A stretch of 40,088 bases of DNA from Terfezia claveryi (lineage: Eukaryota > Ascomycota > Pezizomycetes > Pezizales > Pezizaceae), in assembly GCA_015179025.1 (NCBI GenBank), contig WHUX01000350.1:1-40088 (forward strand), in the 5' to 3' direction. Within the stretch, counting starts at the first letter, position 1. Each line of letters opens with the position of its first letter. A program made the translations under genes and the position numbers. Below are positions 11,129 to 23,806 of this stretch, one piece after another. A model generated the notes under the pieces. That model did not search any database. It was not told where the DNA came from and saw only the letters and a list, made by a program, of their open reading frames with translations.

Positions 11129-12631
11129 TGTTACAGGGTCCCTATTGACTAATAGTACTCTTGTCACTATTAAAATGGCCATAATTTCCTGCCGCAATAA
11201 TATCTATTCTACAACACAGAATATTAATCCTATAGTAGTAAAGTTTAGTCTAATAGTAGATCTTTACGATGGATCTTATTTTACAACATAAAATAAATCT
11301 AATGTTACTTAAATGTAAAGTTAACTTAAGACTTAGAACTTTGTAGGCTTCGTGTACTTAAGGTGCTCTTGCTTTCGAATACTTACTGATGGTAGAATAA
11401 ATTCAATTGGAACTACTTGCACTATTTATATCACATAGTGTTTATAGATATTCTTATGATAAAAATATTTTATAAAATGCGGGCCTATCTGTTACCTTGA
11501 AATTTGTTCCTAAGTGTTATGTCATCCACACCATTGTTAATGCAGTTGCCATCTACACTTGGTATCACAGGATACTAACCTGAACATGGAGAATATTCCC
11601 ATATCTATATATTATATATACTTCATTTATAGCTTACTTATCCTATTAAAGAATTCTTACTTAAGGCAACTAAATTCAATTTCAGATCTGTTACCAATCC
11701 CTAATACTATTGAATTACCATTTGACAATATCCGAAGGCATTTAATTGTGTTTCTGGCAATATTCACCTATTTGACAATATCTGAAGGCATTTAATTGTG
11801 TTTCTGGCAATATTTACCTAATAGTGTCTAGTGTCTATTAAAAATAATTTTCAGCTGTACATAACTCTATAAATAGAGAACCGTGGGTCACAAGTACATT
11901 ACCATTGGAAAGGTATCAATGCATAGAAGATTATGGAATCTTAGTTTATCTCGATACCTAAATTATTCACTAAGTTATTACTAGTAATAGTTTAACCTCC
12001 TTATAGACTAATTTGACTATATTAAAAGTCTTATATCTCCATGAGTTTTACTCCGATAATAAAAAGGATTGCAGAAATAGAATCAAGACGAAGCGTAGGC
12101 CTAGGTAGAACCTTGTAGTATTAAATTCAGAGAACTTTATGATTTGGCCCTATTTTTAGCCTTTGTTTTGGATGTACTCCCTTATAGTGTTACTAGACGC
12201 ACTTTAGCCTAAAGTGCGCCCTCGGTCCTTTATTTTTTTAGTTATTTTTACCGAATTATTTTCCTTAAGTTTAGGGTAATAATTAGCAACTCAGAGTGAC
12301 ACCAAGACTTTAGGGTAATAGCTAATATAGCTAGTATATATATAAGCATATTAATCTGAGTATAACTATTGAACCATTAATCATATTCTTATGAAACTTG
12401 AACTGTAGCTCTCTTAAGGGTCTATAGACGTTCTATAAGGGTCCTAATCATCTAATATAATTATAAACTACTCCAAGGTTCCTACTCGTTTTATATACTT
12501 ATTTCTTATAGATAAGTATTAGAAACTTTTGCACTATACTACTAAGAGTATACCTAGAGTCCATATAGATTCTAGGGTCGTTTTATAAGAGCCCAAGTAC
12601 CATTAGTATTGCTAGATGTCACCCTGTAACA
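11129..12631 (-). repeat. Decayed inverted LTR of element 1 family
   Basis: It is the reverse complement of the element 1 LTR, with heavy transition decay. On its right (12632 onward) is the complement of the polypurine tract, so it is the 3' LTR of the inverted copy covering 12632-15797. It is longer than the other LTRs partly because of a 50-bp tandem duplication (11721-11770 and 11771-11820). Confidence 0.88.
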
Positions 12632-15600
12632 GTGCCTCCCTCCTTAAAGTTCTTGTCTGCAAGAACCTAATTGATTATACAATCATAATCATTATTGTTA
12701 CTAAAAATAATAGATGGGGCTTGAGGACTAGTCCTTATATACGACAGCTAAAACATAGCTGCGTACGTCTTATTGCACCCCTGGGATAATATGGTATAAG
12801 AAATACAGGTAACAAACATGTAATGATAATTCAAAAAACCTAATACCTAATAATGAGAAAAAAAGAAAAATCTTCATAAGATAATATTAGGGTCTCGAGG
12901 CTTACAAGGGTTATCAAGATAGAATTTCTGAATTAATTCGGCTGCTCCATCCTTCAGGTTCTTGTATGGTTCCTATGTATTATCATCAGGACCGTAACCC
13001 TTCCAAGAGACTAAATAGATAACCTGTTCCTTCCTGAGCCCCCTTGTCCTTACCTTTTCTACCTGGTATATAGATTCTTCGAGGTTGACTAGAGGGAGTG
13101 TTGGCGAGTATTTGCCAGCAATCTTGTTAAGGTGGTAGGGTTCTAACAAACTAATTTGAAAAACTGAGTGAGTTTTGCCTGTACTTGGAGGAAGCTCTAA
13201 ATTATAGGTATAAGTGCCTATAAGCCATTTGATTTTAAACTTTCCTCTTAACTTGAAGTCAAGCTTCTTGGTCAGACGCCTTGTTTTGATGTTCTTTGCA
13301 TTAACTATAACTCAATCTCCTACTTTGAATGTCAGTTCCTTCTCTGCTACCTTAAGATTGTAATATTTGGACATCCAGTCCTGTGCTGCCTTTATGTTCT
13401 ACCTTATGGCCTCCCTTATAGCATCCAAAGTTTCAACTATCTTGACTGCCTCAAGATTGTTCAATTTAGTTGTAGCTTTGGTTGGGTTCTAGAAATTATT
13501 CTCAGGGTGTTGATTATATGTAGCAAAGAATAGTGTGAGTTTGGTACTAGAGTGGACAGTATTATTATAATAGAACTCGGCAAATAGTAATAACTCGACC
13601 CAGTTATCCTGATCCCAATAGCAATATGTCCATAAATAATATTCTAGAGTTTGGTTAACTCTTTCTGTTTGACTATTGGACTAGAGGTAATATACCAAGG
13701 ACTTCAAGTTATCCAACTCAACTTCTAATAACCGCATTACCTCCATCCAAAACAAACTTGTAAACACTGAATCATAATCTGAAACAACTCTCTTTGGTAA
13801 TCTATGCAGCCTTCAAACCTCCTTGACAAATATCCCAGTCAACTTTTTTACCTACTGGTTCTTTCAAGAAATAAAATGTGACATCTTAGTAAACTTATCA
13901 ACAATAACCCAGATCTGATTATACTCTTTGACTAGTGGTAACTCAGTGATGAAATCCATCAAAATATATTCCTATTGCCAGTAGAAGATTGGAAGAGAAA
14001 CTAGCTTGCCATATTTCTTATGTCTTGCAGTCTTATTTCTTTGGTAAGCATTATATGTGCGAATATAGTTTCATACCTAGTCTTCCATATTAGGCCAATA
14101 GTAATTTCATTTTATGAGCTTAAGAGTTCTCTCATGTCCGAAATGACCTGCAACTTTTGCATTGTGATACTAGAAAGCCACTTTCAACTTAAGGCAGTTG
14201 TTTCCAGGTATGTATAGGTAATATTTATGAGTTACTATGTTATCTTCTAAACCATAATAATCTAGTCTAGGATATTCCTTACCAAACTTTAATATATTCC
14301 AAATCCCTAACTACTTGTTATCCTTGAGGCCAGCCTCTTGAATCTCTTTTGACCAACTTAATTCTTCTATTTATGAGGCCTTTACTGCCATAATGTAGTA
14401 TGTTACTAGACTCTCTTTACTTGCTACTAGTTGGAATTGACCAGGCTTAAACATCCGAATCATGTGGTTCTGCTTCTCTCCCCCTCCTTCGAGGTTAAGA
14501 TCTACTTGACAAGAAAGTACATCTGCCTTACCATTCTTATTACCTAGGTGGTAGATGATTCTAAAATTGAACTAGCTTAGTATTTCTGCCTATCTAGCAT
14601 GCCTTCGATTGAGTATCTTAGTGGAATTAAAGTACTCAAAGTTCTTGTAATCTGTATACACAATTATCTCCTCTAGGGCACCTATAAGAAAATGTCTCTA
14701 TTCCTAAAAACAATTGACAATTACGACTATCTCTTTGTCATAGACATCATAATTAAGTTCTGCTGAGATAAAGTTTTTTGAATAGTACACTACAGGGTGC
14801 CAATGACCATTTGGTTCTTTTTAGGATAGAATACCAACTTTTACTAGATCAGACATATCTGTCTCGATTATTTTTGGTCATTCTATATGATAATAGCATA
14901 GTATTGGAGCAGTAGTAAACCTATATTTTAACTCATTGAAGACTTGTTAACACTGCTGTATCTAGTTTCAAGGAACTCTATTGTTTGTTTGTGTCTAAAT
15001 CAGTAAAAATAAACTACTAAAGCCTTAAATAAATTCGTCATAGAAATTAGCAAAACCAATAAACCTCTGGAACTCTTTGACGTTCCGAGAAGCCTGCTAG
15101 GCAAGGATATCCTCGACTTTCTTCTTCCCTATTTGTATCCCCTTTGTACCTACTTTAAATTCCACAAAGTCGACTTCTGGGATATGGAAGATACACTTGT
15201 CTATATTGATACTAAAGTTATTCTCTATTATTTTCTGCAGTACTCAATGGACGAGCTCGACATGTTCTTCCTCTATTTGTATATAAATGAGGATATTATC
15301 AATATATACAACTATTCCTTAGTCAATTCATTCCTATAGAATATTGTTAACATGTCACTAGAAAACAGATGATGTATTAGTTAGCCCAAAAGCCATAACT
15401 ATATATTCGTATAGGCCATATTTTGTTTTGAATGCTATTTTCCACTTGTCTTTGGCTGCTATTCTAAGTAGGTTAAACCTAAGTTTGAGATTGAGTTTAG
15501 AGAAAACCTGTGAAGTACCAACTTGTTCTATTAGGGTAGTCATAAGTGGTAGAGGATACTTGTCTTTTTTGGTTATAGTATTGAGCTATCCATAGTCTAC

Positions 15601-15797
15601 GACTATTCTAAGCTTATCATTTGGCTGTTTGGCGAAGAATATAGAAGCACCAGCTCTACTTTTGCTTGGTCTTATCTTGCCAATTCAGAGCATTTTATCT
15701 AGGTATTCTTTGAGAAGCTCTAGTTCATCAGGGGAGAGGGGGTATAGTTTTCCTGATGGGGAACTCTTTCCTTCTTCTAACTCAATTGTTATGTTTT
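12632..15797 (-). pseudogene. Inverted old pol of element 1 family: RT to chromodomain
   Basis: On the minus strand it matches element 1 from about position 5010 (start of RT) through RNase H, integrase and chromodomain to the polypurine tract. Landmarks are the chromodomain complement around 12950-13070, the integrase core around 13640-14100, RNase H around 14600-14900 and the RT box near 15279-15312, which reads YIDN instead of YIDD. It is full of stops from C-to-T type changes on both strands, as RIP produces. The copy resumes for 19 bp at 17263-17281 after the solo LTR insertion and is then cut off by another LTR. It is certainly non-functional. Confidence 0.85.
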
Positions 15798-17257
15798 TGT
15801 CACGGGGTGACATCCAGCCCTACCAAAGGTACTTGGGCCCTCACAGAACGACCCTAGAATCTATATGGACTCTAGGTACACTCTTAGTAGTGTGGTGCAA
15901 ACGTTTCTAATACTTATCTATAAGAGTTAAGTATATGAAACGGGTATGAACCTTGGAGTGGTTTATAATCATCCTAGATCGTTAAGACCCTTATGGAACG
16001 TCCATAGACCCTTAAGGGAGCTACGGATTAAGTTTCATAAGTATCCGATTAATGGTTCAATAGTTATACCCAGATCAATATGCTGGCTATATGCATACAT
16101 ATACAAGCTATTAGCTGTTACCCTGAAGTCTTGGCGTTACCCTGAATTGCTAATTATTACCCTGAACTTAAGGAAAATAATTCAGTAAAAATAAATAAAA
16201 AAATGAAGCCATGAGGGCGCATTTTAGACCAAAGTACGTCCGGTGACACTATAAGTGAGTGCGCCCAGGACAGAGGCCAAAGGTAGGGCCAAAACATAAA
16301 GTTCTCCGAATTTAATGTTACAAGGTTCTATCTAGGCCTACTCTTCGTCCTGATTCCATTTCTGCAATTCTTTTTATGATCGGAGTTAAACTCATGGAGA
16401 TATAAGACTTTTAATATGGTCATATAAGTCCATGAGGAGGTTTACTTATTATTGGTAATAACTCCGTGAATAATTTGGGTATCGAGATAAACTAAGATTC
16501 TATAATCTTCTATGCGTTGATACCTTTCCAATGGTAATCTACTTGTGACCGACGGTTCTCTATTCATAGAGTTATGTGCAGTTGAAAATTATTTTCAATG
16601 GACACTAGACACTATTAAGTGAATATTACCGGAAACATAATTAGATGCCTTCAGATATTGTCGGATGGTAATTCGATAGTATCGGGAATTGGTAACGTAT
16701 CTGGAATTGAATTTAGTTGTCTCGGATAAGAATTCTTTAATGGGATAAGTGAGCAATAAGCGAAGTACGTATAACATGCAGACATGGGAATATTCTCTAC
16801 GTTCGGGTTAGTAACCTGTGACAACGAGTGCAGATAGCAACTGCATTAACAAAGGTGTGGATGGCATAACACTTAGGAAGAAATTCCAAGGTGACAGGTA
16901 GGCCCGCGTTTTATAAAATATTTTTATCATAAGAATATCTACAAACACCGTGGGATATAAATAGTGCAAGTAGTTCCGGTTGAATTCATTCTACCACCAG
17001 TGAGTATTCGAAAGCAAGAGCACCTTGAGTACACGAAGCCTACAAAGTTCTAAGTCTTGAGTTAACTTTACGTTCAAGTGACATAGGATTTATTTTGTGT
17101 TGCGAAATAAGATCCGTCATGAGGGACTATAGTTGGATTGAACTTTACTGCTATAGGATTGACATTCTGTGTTGCGGAATAGATATTGTTGTGGCAGCAA
17201 ACTACGGCTGTCCTAATAGTTGCAAGAGCGCTATCAGTTAATAGAGCCCCCATGATA
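15798..17257 (+). mobile_element. Solo LTR of element 1 family, nested in the old copy
   Basis: It is a complete LTR from TGTCACGGGG to CCCCCATGATA (final CA changed to TA). It is flanked by the 5-bp duplication GTTTT at 15793-15797 and 17258-17262. Across it, the interrupted RT sequence rejoins in register with element 1 near position 5005. A solo LTR arises by recombination between the two LTRs of a full element. It is much less decayed than its host copy, so it inserted later. TATA box at 16955-16962. Confidence 0.92.
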
Positions 17258-17262
17258 GTTTT

Positions 17263-17281
17263 GTGGACCATGCATGAGAAG
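17263..17281 (-). pseudogene. Remainder of the inverted pol copy beyond the solo LTR
   Basis: These 19 bp continue the inverted RT leader (the complement of about 4986-5004 in element 1). They end where the next LTR begins. Confidence 0.75.
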
Positions 17282-18430
17282 TGTTACGGGGTGATATCCA
17301 ACCCTAACAAAGGTACTTAGGCCCTCATAGAATGACTTTAGAATCTAAATAGACTCTAGGCCGGGTAGACTATTAGCAGTGTGGTATAAACGTTTCTAAT
17401 ACTTATTTATAAGAGATAAGTATATAGAACGGGTATAAACCTCGTAGTAGTTTATAATTATCTCAAATAGTTAAAGACCCTCATGGAACGTCCATAAACT
17501 CTTGAAAGAGCTATGGTTCAAATCTCTTAAGTATCCGATTAATAGTTTAATAGTTATATATAGATCAATATGCTAGCTATATGTATACATATACTAGCTA
17601 TTAGGTTTTATCTAAAATCTTGGTGTTACCCTGAATTGCTAATTATTTATCTGAACTTAAGGAAAATAATTCTGTAAAAATAACTAAAAAAATGAAGAAC
17701 TGAGGGTGGACTTTAGACCAACATGCATCGACACTATAAGGGAGTATGACTAAGACAAAAGCTAAAGGTAGGGCCAAAACATAAAGTTCTCCAAATTGAA
17801 TGTTTCAAGGTTGTATCTAGGCCTACTCTTCGTCCTGATTCCAATTCTGCAATCCCTTTTATAATCGGAGTAAAACACATGGAGATATAAGACTTTTAAT
17901 ATAGTCAAATAAATCTATAAGGAGGTTTACTTATTATTAGTAATAACTCAATGAATAATTTGGGTATCGAGATATACTAAGATTCTATAATTTTCTATGC
18001 ATTGATACCTATCCCATGGTAATCTGCTTATAATCTATGGTTCTCTATTCATAGAGTTATGTACAGCTGAAAATTATTTTCAATAGACACTAAATACTAT
18101 TAAATGAATATTGCCAGAAACATAATTAGATGCCTTCGGATATTGTCGGATGGTAATTCGATAGTATCGGGAATTGTTAAAGTATCTGAAATTGAATTTA
18201 GTTGTCTCGAGTAAGAATTCTTTTATAGGATAAGCAAGCTATAAGCGAAGTATGTATAACATGCAGATATGGAAATATTCTCTATATTCGAGTTAGCAAC
18301 CTATAACAACGAGTGTAGATAGCAACTGCATTAACAAAGGTATAGATGGTATAATACTTAGGAAGAAATTCCAAAGTAACAGGTAGGCCCACGTTTTATA
18401 AAATATTTTTATTATAAGAATATCTATGAA
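17282..18430 (+). repeat. Truncated, RIP-like decayed LTR of element 1 family
   Basis: It starts with TGTTACGGGGTGATATCC, the LTR start with C-to-T changes, and follows the LTR for about 1.15 kb. Homology stops just before the TATA box position. Neither a right end nor a matching target duplication is found, so the 3' part and anything beyond was lost. Decay is heavier than in the neighbouring solo LTR. Confidence 0.85.
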
Positions 18431-19020
18431 AAGGTAGGTAGCTAGTCTCTAGAAGTAGAGTAGGAAGTGCTATACGTCTTAATACAGAGGAGCTGAATAC
18501 TTTGTGTTTAGAGGCCGTAGAGGTATTAGAGTATAAGGACTCAAAAGATATTGTATTAGCAGGACAAGTATTCTAACAGTAGCCTACCAGTTTGTCAGTT
18601 TACTTTTTGGGTGCCTTAGTATTAGTAGCAAGAAAGATAAACTATTTTCTTTACTAATAGATATTAGATACCTAGTATCTTGAGGTAGGAGAGGAGAACA
18701 CTTGGCATCTAGTATAGAGAAGACATTATGATAAATGGACTTAAGAAGTATGGTGTTAAGAGAATAGAGGTTATAAGAGTAGGCTACTAGATTATTAGTT
18801 TCCCTATTAGATACTTATGGTATCTAAGATATAGAATCCAAACTAAATTTATTTCTACTGAACTAGTTATCAAAGTCCTTAAAAACCTCTCTCTTTTTAG
18901 CCAACTATTGTTTGTACCCTTAATTCATAGATACTCTAGCACCCTTACAGAAAGTGTAAATCTTCTAGTTAAGAAGTTCTTAGCTAGAATTGTTAAACTC
19001 TACTAAGCCTCAAAAACTAA
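18431..19020. other. AT-rich decayed sequence, unassigned
   Basis: There is no open frame. It lies directly upstream of a readable chromovirus integrase end in the same orientation, so it may be the more decayed part of that element, but I cannot align it by eye. Confidence 0.4.
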
Positions 19021-19505
19021 GTTAGCTTATACTTAAACTAGATAGACTAAATAATGAATAGATCTATATTACCAGCCCCGAGATATTAGTCAAAGGACTA
19101 GGTATGGCTTTCTAGTTGCTATTTTCATATGAAATAACTGTTATACAAGCTCAACTATATATTTTTAAGACTATTTAAGGTATTAATAGCTATAAGTACC
19201 TATACTTATCAATTAAGGTTCCCTAAGGATATCAAATGTCATCCAGTAGTATATATATTAGAAATTGAGCCAGCAATAGATAATTCTCTTCTAAGGTAAA
19301 GGTATTTTCTATCTCCTTCCATAGTAATTGTTGGAGAAGAGAAATGAGAGGTTGAAGAGGTATTGGACTTTAGAGAGTACTATAGGTGAGTTTAGTATAA
19401 GGTTAAATAATTAGGAGATAAGAAGATAACCTAGCAATCTATAGAAGACTTAGAAAATGTATAAGACTTAGTTACTCTATTCCACTAATAATACCTATAG
19501 AGGCC
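19021..19505 (+). pseudogene. RIP-decayed chromovirus pol end: integrase C-terminus and chromodomain
   Basis: In one constant frame, ignoring stops, the sequence reads as the C-terminal end of a Ty3/Gypsy integrase. It contains a VWLSS motif (about 19111-19125), KLNYIF and LFKVL (about 19147-19180), then HPVVYILEIEPA (19240-19275), equivalent to the usual HPVFHVSLLEPA. A chromodomain follows: EVEEVLDF, then YKVK-stop-LG and T-stop-QSIEDLENV. The stops sit where Trp or Gln is expected, so TGG and CAG/CAA have become TAG, TAA or TGA. Spacing is intact with no frameshift. The sequence differs from the other elements here, so it is a fourth chromovirus. Confidence 0.75.
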
Positions 19506-20160
19506 TTGTCTAGTTGATTGATAGGGTACCTTTTGGAAGTTATATAGTAGGGTCTATCTGACTCTATCATAAAGGAATATAGTTTGCCTTTATGGTGCCT
19601 GATACCTTTAGTACTACTAATAACAAACTACTAGTTACCAGCACGCTTTGCTGTTTCTCTATCTCCCTAATGCTAGCTCTTTATAGGCTGCCTGCTGATA
19701 TTGGCCCTATATGGTCCTCTTCCTAACCTTGACATTCTTATAGTATTATCAGGAATAAGCTCTAATGCCATATCTTAGGAGGTACTGCCCTGGTACTGTA
19801 TTTTCTAAGGTGTTACTATGATGTATGTCTTTAATATCGATACTCTAGTATAACTACCGGATAGGCAAACTACTGTATATACTCAGAGCATAGAGGTAAT
19901 GGGAGATATATATTATAAGAACTATGTACGTTTGAATTTCTATATATATAGCTAAGCTATAGATGTACTTCTAATAAACTATACCCTCATGCATCCTACT
20001 TGAACTCATCTAGCTAATATACTACCAAAAATCCTAGCAGTTCCCTGATCTAAACCGTCTGCAAAGTCATTATTACCATGCTTTGATATAATAATATCCA
20101 TATAGCTATTAGCAACAGAAGGCTAATATTGCAAGACTGCACATACCTAGAGCTACCCAA
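19506..20160. other. AT-rich non-coding interval
   Basis: There is no open frame or clear repeat. The first part may be the 3' end or LTR of the decayed chromovirus just upstream, but no LTR boundary or second copy is present to prove it. Confidence 0.4.
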
Positions 20161-21880
20161 TTGCTGGCTAATGTAGTTATCCGCTACCATGAGCAATAGC
20201 TATTACTAGAGCAATTAGCTATACATTCCTATAAAGTCTATAGATTTGCTATTAAGTTTATATACCTAGGTATATCTGTGCATATAGATAGGGAATATCT
20301 TGGAAGTACACTTATGGAGTCCTAAGAGCCATTAGCTATACCTTTACATATAGTCTGCTAGTTTCCTGGCAAGTTCTCATACCTAGCTATACTTATGTCT
20401 GCGCATATAGATTAAGGATATATCAGAACTGTATAAGGAAAGTCCTAAGAGTAATTAGCTATACCTTTATATATAGTCCACTAGTTTTTTGGCAAGTTTA
20501 TGTACTTAACTATACCATTATCTATACATATAGATTGGAGATATATCGAAACTGCACTGGAGGAGTCATAAGAGTAATTAGCTATGCCTTTAGATACAGT
20601 CTGCTAGTTTTCTGGCAAGTTTACGTACCTAGCTATACTATATACTAGGGGAGTATTAAGAGCAATTAGCTATACTTTTATATACAGTCCGCTGGTTTTC
20701 TGGCGAGTTCACATACCTAGCTATACTTGTGTCTATACATATAGATTGGAGATATATCAGAACTATAATGGGAAAGTCTTAAGAGCAATTAGCTATACCT
20801 TCATATATAGTCTGCTGGTTTTCTGGCAAGTTTATATACCTAGTTATGCCTTGCACTGAGGGAGTCCTAAAAGCAATTAGCTATACTTTCACATACAGTC
20901 TGCTAGTTTTTTGGTGAGTTCATATATCTAGCTAGCTATGTCTCTACATATAGATGAAAAATATCTCCAGAGTATATTAGAAGAGTCCTACACTTAGCTT
21001 GACCTTCTGCCAACTGCTGGCTAGTTGAGTTAAGTGTCATACCTATACAAAGTGGGGGCGCACATACTCTCGTATTATATTAGTTCATGCAGGCTTGGAA
21101 ATATATATCAATTGATACAACTGACAAATATGTATGAATAGTAGAAAGGCAAATTAGTGCATGCTGGTATGACAGATCAGCATATGTATGTTTCAAGCCA
21201 CATTGTCTACAAACTATGAGATTACTAAAGTAGGTAATAGGTATGGAAGAGGAGCTCTTATGGCAAGCTTGTAAATATGGACTTGTTTATGTGAAAAACT
21301 CATGCTTTGAGACTTATATATATATATATGTGAGAAACCTATGCTTTTCGAGGCTTCTAGATATATATATAAGAAACTCATTTTTTGAGACTGATATATA
21401 TATATATACAAGAAACTTGTACTTTTGAGGCTTATTAGTATATATACTGAAAACTTATGCTTTAGAAATATATATATGTATATGTAAGAAACTCATGCTT
21501 TTCTAGGCTTCAAGATATATATGCAAAAAACTTATGCTTTGAGACTTATATATATATATATATATAAAAAACTCATACTTTCAGCTTTATTTATATATAT
21601 ATATGAGAAACTCGTGCTTTAGAGGCTTATTAGTATATATACTAGAAACTCGTCAATTGGAGATATATATATATATATGTGAGAAACTTATACTTTTGAG
21701 GCGTATTAGTAAATATGCTAGAAACTTATACTTTGGATATATATATATATATATACAAGAAACTTGTACTTTTAAGGCTTATTAGTATATAGTACTTTTG
21801 TAACTTATATATATATATATAAAAAATTTTTACTTTTCAAGGCTTCTATATATATATGTAAGAAACTCATGCCTAGAGAC
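20161..21880 (+). repeat. Left arm of a long palindrome (fold-back-like), built of tandem repeats
   Basis: The outer part (20211-21000) is a tandem array of about 120-bp units, each with a CAATTAGCTATAC-like start, a TTTTCTGGCAAGTT-like middle and an ACATATAGATTGG-like end. A largely unique stretch follows (about 21000-21290). Then comes an AT-rich array (21290-21880) in which AGAAACTCATGCTTT-like words alternate with runs of TA. The whole order recurs inverted at 21881-22144 plus 24251-25425, including the same shortened unit (near 20840 on the left and 25030 on the right). CpG is almost absent and TpA is very frequent, as expected after RIP. Confidence 0.8.
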
Positions 21881-22144
21881 TAAATAAGCCTTAAAAGCAT
21901 AAGTTTCTCATATATTATATATATATTTCTAAAGTATGAGTTTCCTACATATATACTAATAAGCCTGAACAGCATGAGTTTATCGTATATAAATATATAT
22001 ATTTCTAAAGTATGAGTTTCTAGCATATATACTAATAAGCCTTATAGCATAAGTCTCTCAAATATATATATATATATCTCCAAAGCATGAGTTTGTCACA
22101 TATATATTAATAAGCCTCAAAAGCCTGCGTTTCTTATATATATA
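21881..22144 (-). repeat. Right arm of the palindrome, inner part
   Basis: Beginning near 21881 the words of the AT-rich array appear as their reverse complement (AAGCATAAGTTTCTC and similar), so the palindrome centre is close to 21880. The arm is interrupted at 22144 by the element at 22145-24250 and resumes at 24251. Confidence 0.75.
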
Positions 22145-22470
22145 TGTTCTGGTCCGTTCCAGGATCCGGTCCATACCAGTATGGCCCAGTCCATATCGGT
22201 ATGGACTGGATATCGCAACGGACCAGGCCGTTACGGTATGGCTGGATATCGCAACGGACCAGGCCGTTACGGGATTAAATTGTTCAATGTCACGGATAGC
22301 AACAAGGATTTACCACAATCACAGTGGCCATAGCGGCCACAGCGACATTAAAATTACTAAATAGGGACATATCCGATATGAAGGTAATTTTGTAGCAACA
22401 TTTGGTCAAAGAACAAGAAATCATCTGCCTCAGTCTGCGTCACGTAGCGTCCACTTCCGTTATACTTCCT

Positions 22471-22715
22471 AGCATGAAACACACCAATATCTAGAGCTGG
22501 CAAAAGCATGAAAAAACCAATATACAGAGCTAGCGGAAGCATGAAAAACACCAATATATAGCGCCAGCGGAAGTATGCAAAACACCAGTATATAGCACCA
22601 GCGGAAGTATGCAAAACACCAATACCTAGAGCTAGCGAAAGCATGAAAACCACCAATATATAGCGCCAGTGGAAGCATGCAAAACACCAATATCTAGAGC
22701 CAGCGGAAGCATGAA
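22471..22715. repeat. Minisatellite, 33-34-bp unit, seven copies
   Basis: Units begin AGCATGAAAAACACCAATAT and end in a GCCAGCGGA-like segment. The unit length is not a multiple of three, so the overlapping frames across it on the minus strand are artefacts of a stop-poor repeat. Confidence 0.85.
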
Positions 22716-22989
22716 TTGCATGCATATATAGAGGCCGAAAAGCCATTATTTCTATATGTTTGTCTTCTCATTCGTTTCCCATATATGGGTATTTCCTCCT
22801 TTGTGCTAGGTTTTGCCAATTGCAGGAGGAGCCCCAACCGACGCGGCGGGATGATTGTAGGTAAGACATGTAATCTGGTTTTAAGGCAGCGCCAGTCGAT
22901 CCGACTGTAATGGCTGGCGGCAAGACACGGCAAGTCCCTATTTCCAAGGTGTGCCCAGCTGGGACTTAGAGCTTTTCTCCTGTTCATTC

Positions 22990-23806
22990 CTTCCAAATAA
23001 TTTTGCTCGCTCAATTCTACCATGGTTTGCTCGCTCATTTTCTCGCTCATTTGCTCGCTCACTTTCTCGCTCATTTTCTCGCTCATTTGCTCGCTCATTT
23101 TCTCACTGATTTGCTTGCTCGATTCTAGGCTGATTTGCTCGCTCGATGGTATGCTGATTTGCTGCTCGATTCTAGGCTGATTTGCTCGCTCGATTATATG
23201 CTGATTTGCTCGCTCGATTATATGCTGATTTGCTCGCTCGATTCTAGGCTGATTTCCTCGCTCGATTCTAGGCTGATTTCCTCGCTCGATTCTGTGCCAG
23301 TGGTAATTTCCTTGCTCAATTCTCTGCTGATTTCCTCTCTCAATTCTAGGCTGATTTGCTTGCTCAATTCTACGCTGGTTTGCTCGCTCATTTTCTCGCT
23401 GATTTGCTCGCTCGATTGTATGCTGATTTGCTCACTCGATTGTAGGCTGATTTCCTCGCTCGATTCGGTGATATCCTTGCTCAATTCTCTGCTGATTTCC
23501 TCGCTCAATTCTAGGCTGATTTCCTCGCTCGATTCTACGCTGGTTTGCTCGCTCATTTTCTCGCTGATTTGCTCGCTCGATTGTATGCTGATTTGCTCGC
23601 TCGATTGTAGGCTGATTTCCTCGCTCGATTCGGTGATATCCTTGCTCAATTCTCTGCTGATTTCCTCGCTCAATTCTAGGCTGATTTTCTTGCTCAATTC
23701 TAGGCTGATTTGCTCGCTCGATTCTAGGCTGATTTGCTCGCTCGATTCTAGGCTGATTTGCTCGCTCGATTCTAGGCTGATTTGCTTGCTCAATTCTAGC
23801 GGATAT
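22990..23806. repeat. 24-bp minisatellite with a 165-bp higher-order repeat
   Basis: The basic unit is TTGCTCGCTCGATTCTAGGC plus TGAT (24 bp). A compound block containing CGGTGATATC recurs with a 165-bp period (23466 and 23631). Because 24 and 165 are multiples of three, long frames stay open on both strands: 226 codons on plus (LICSLDSR repeats) and 191 on minus (SEQISLES repeats). In the minus frame, stops near 23220 replace Gln codons seen in sister units. Coding is unproven on either strand. Confidence 0.85.

Noticed and set aside
20211..21000. Regular spaced repeats as a CRISPR array
   Set aside because: The units are 115-125 bp tandem copies without unique spacers, in a eukaryotic context with introns.
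22357..22746. 129-codon minus ORF with repeating WCFAYFRWRYILVF-like segments
   Set aside because: The underlying unit is 33-34 bp, so successive units shift frame; the aromatic-rich protein is an accident of a stop-poor minisatellite.
22716..22910. Short plus-strand ORF beside the minisatellite
   Set aside because: No domain, and it overlaps repeat-derived and unassigned sequence of a non-autonomous element.
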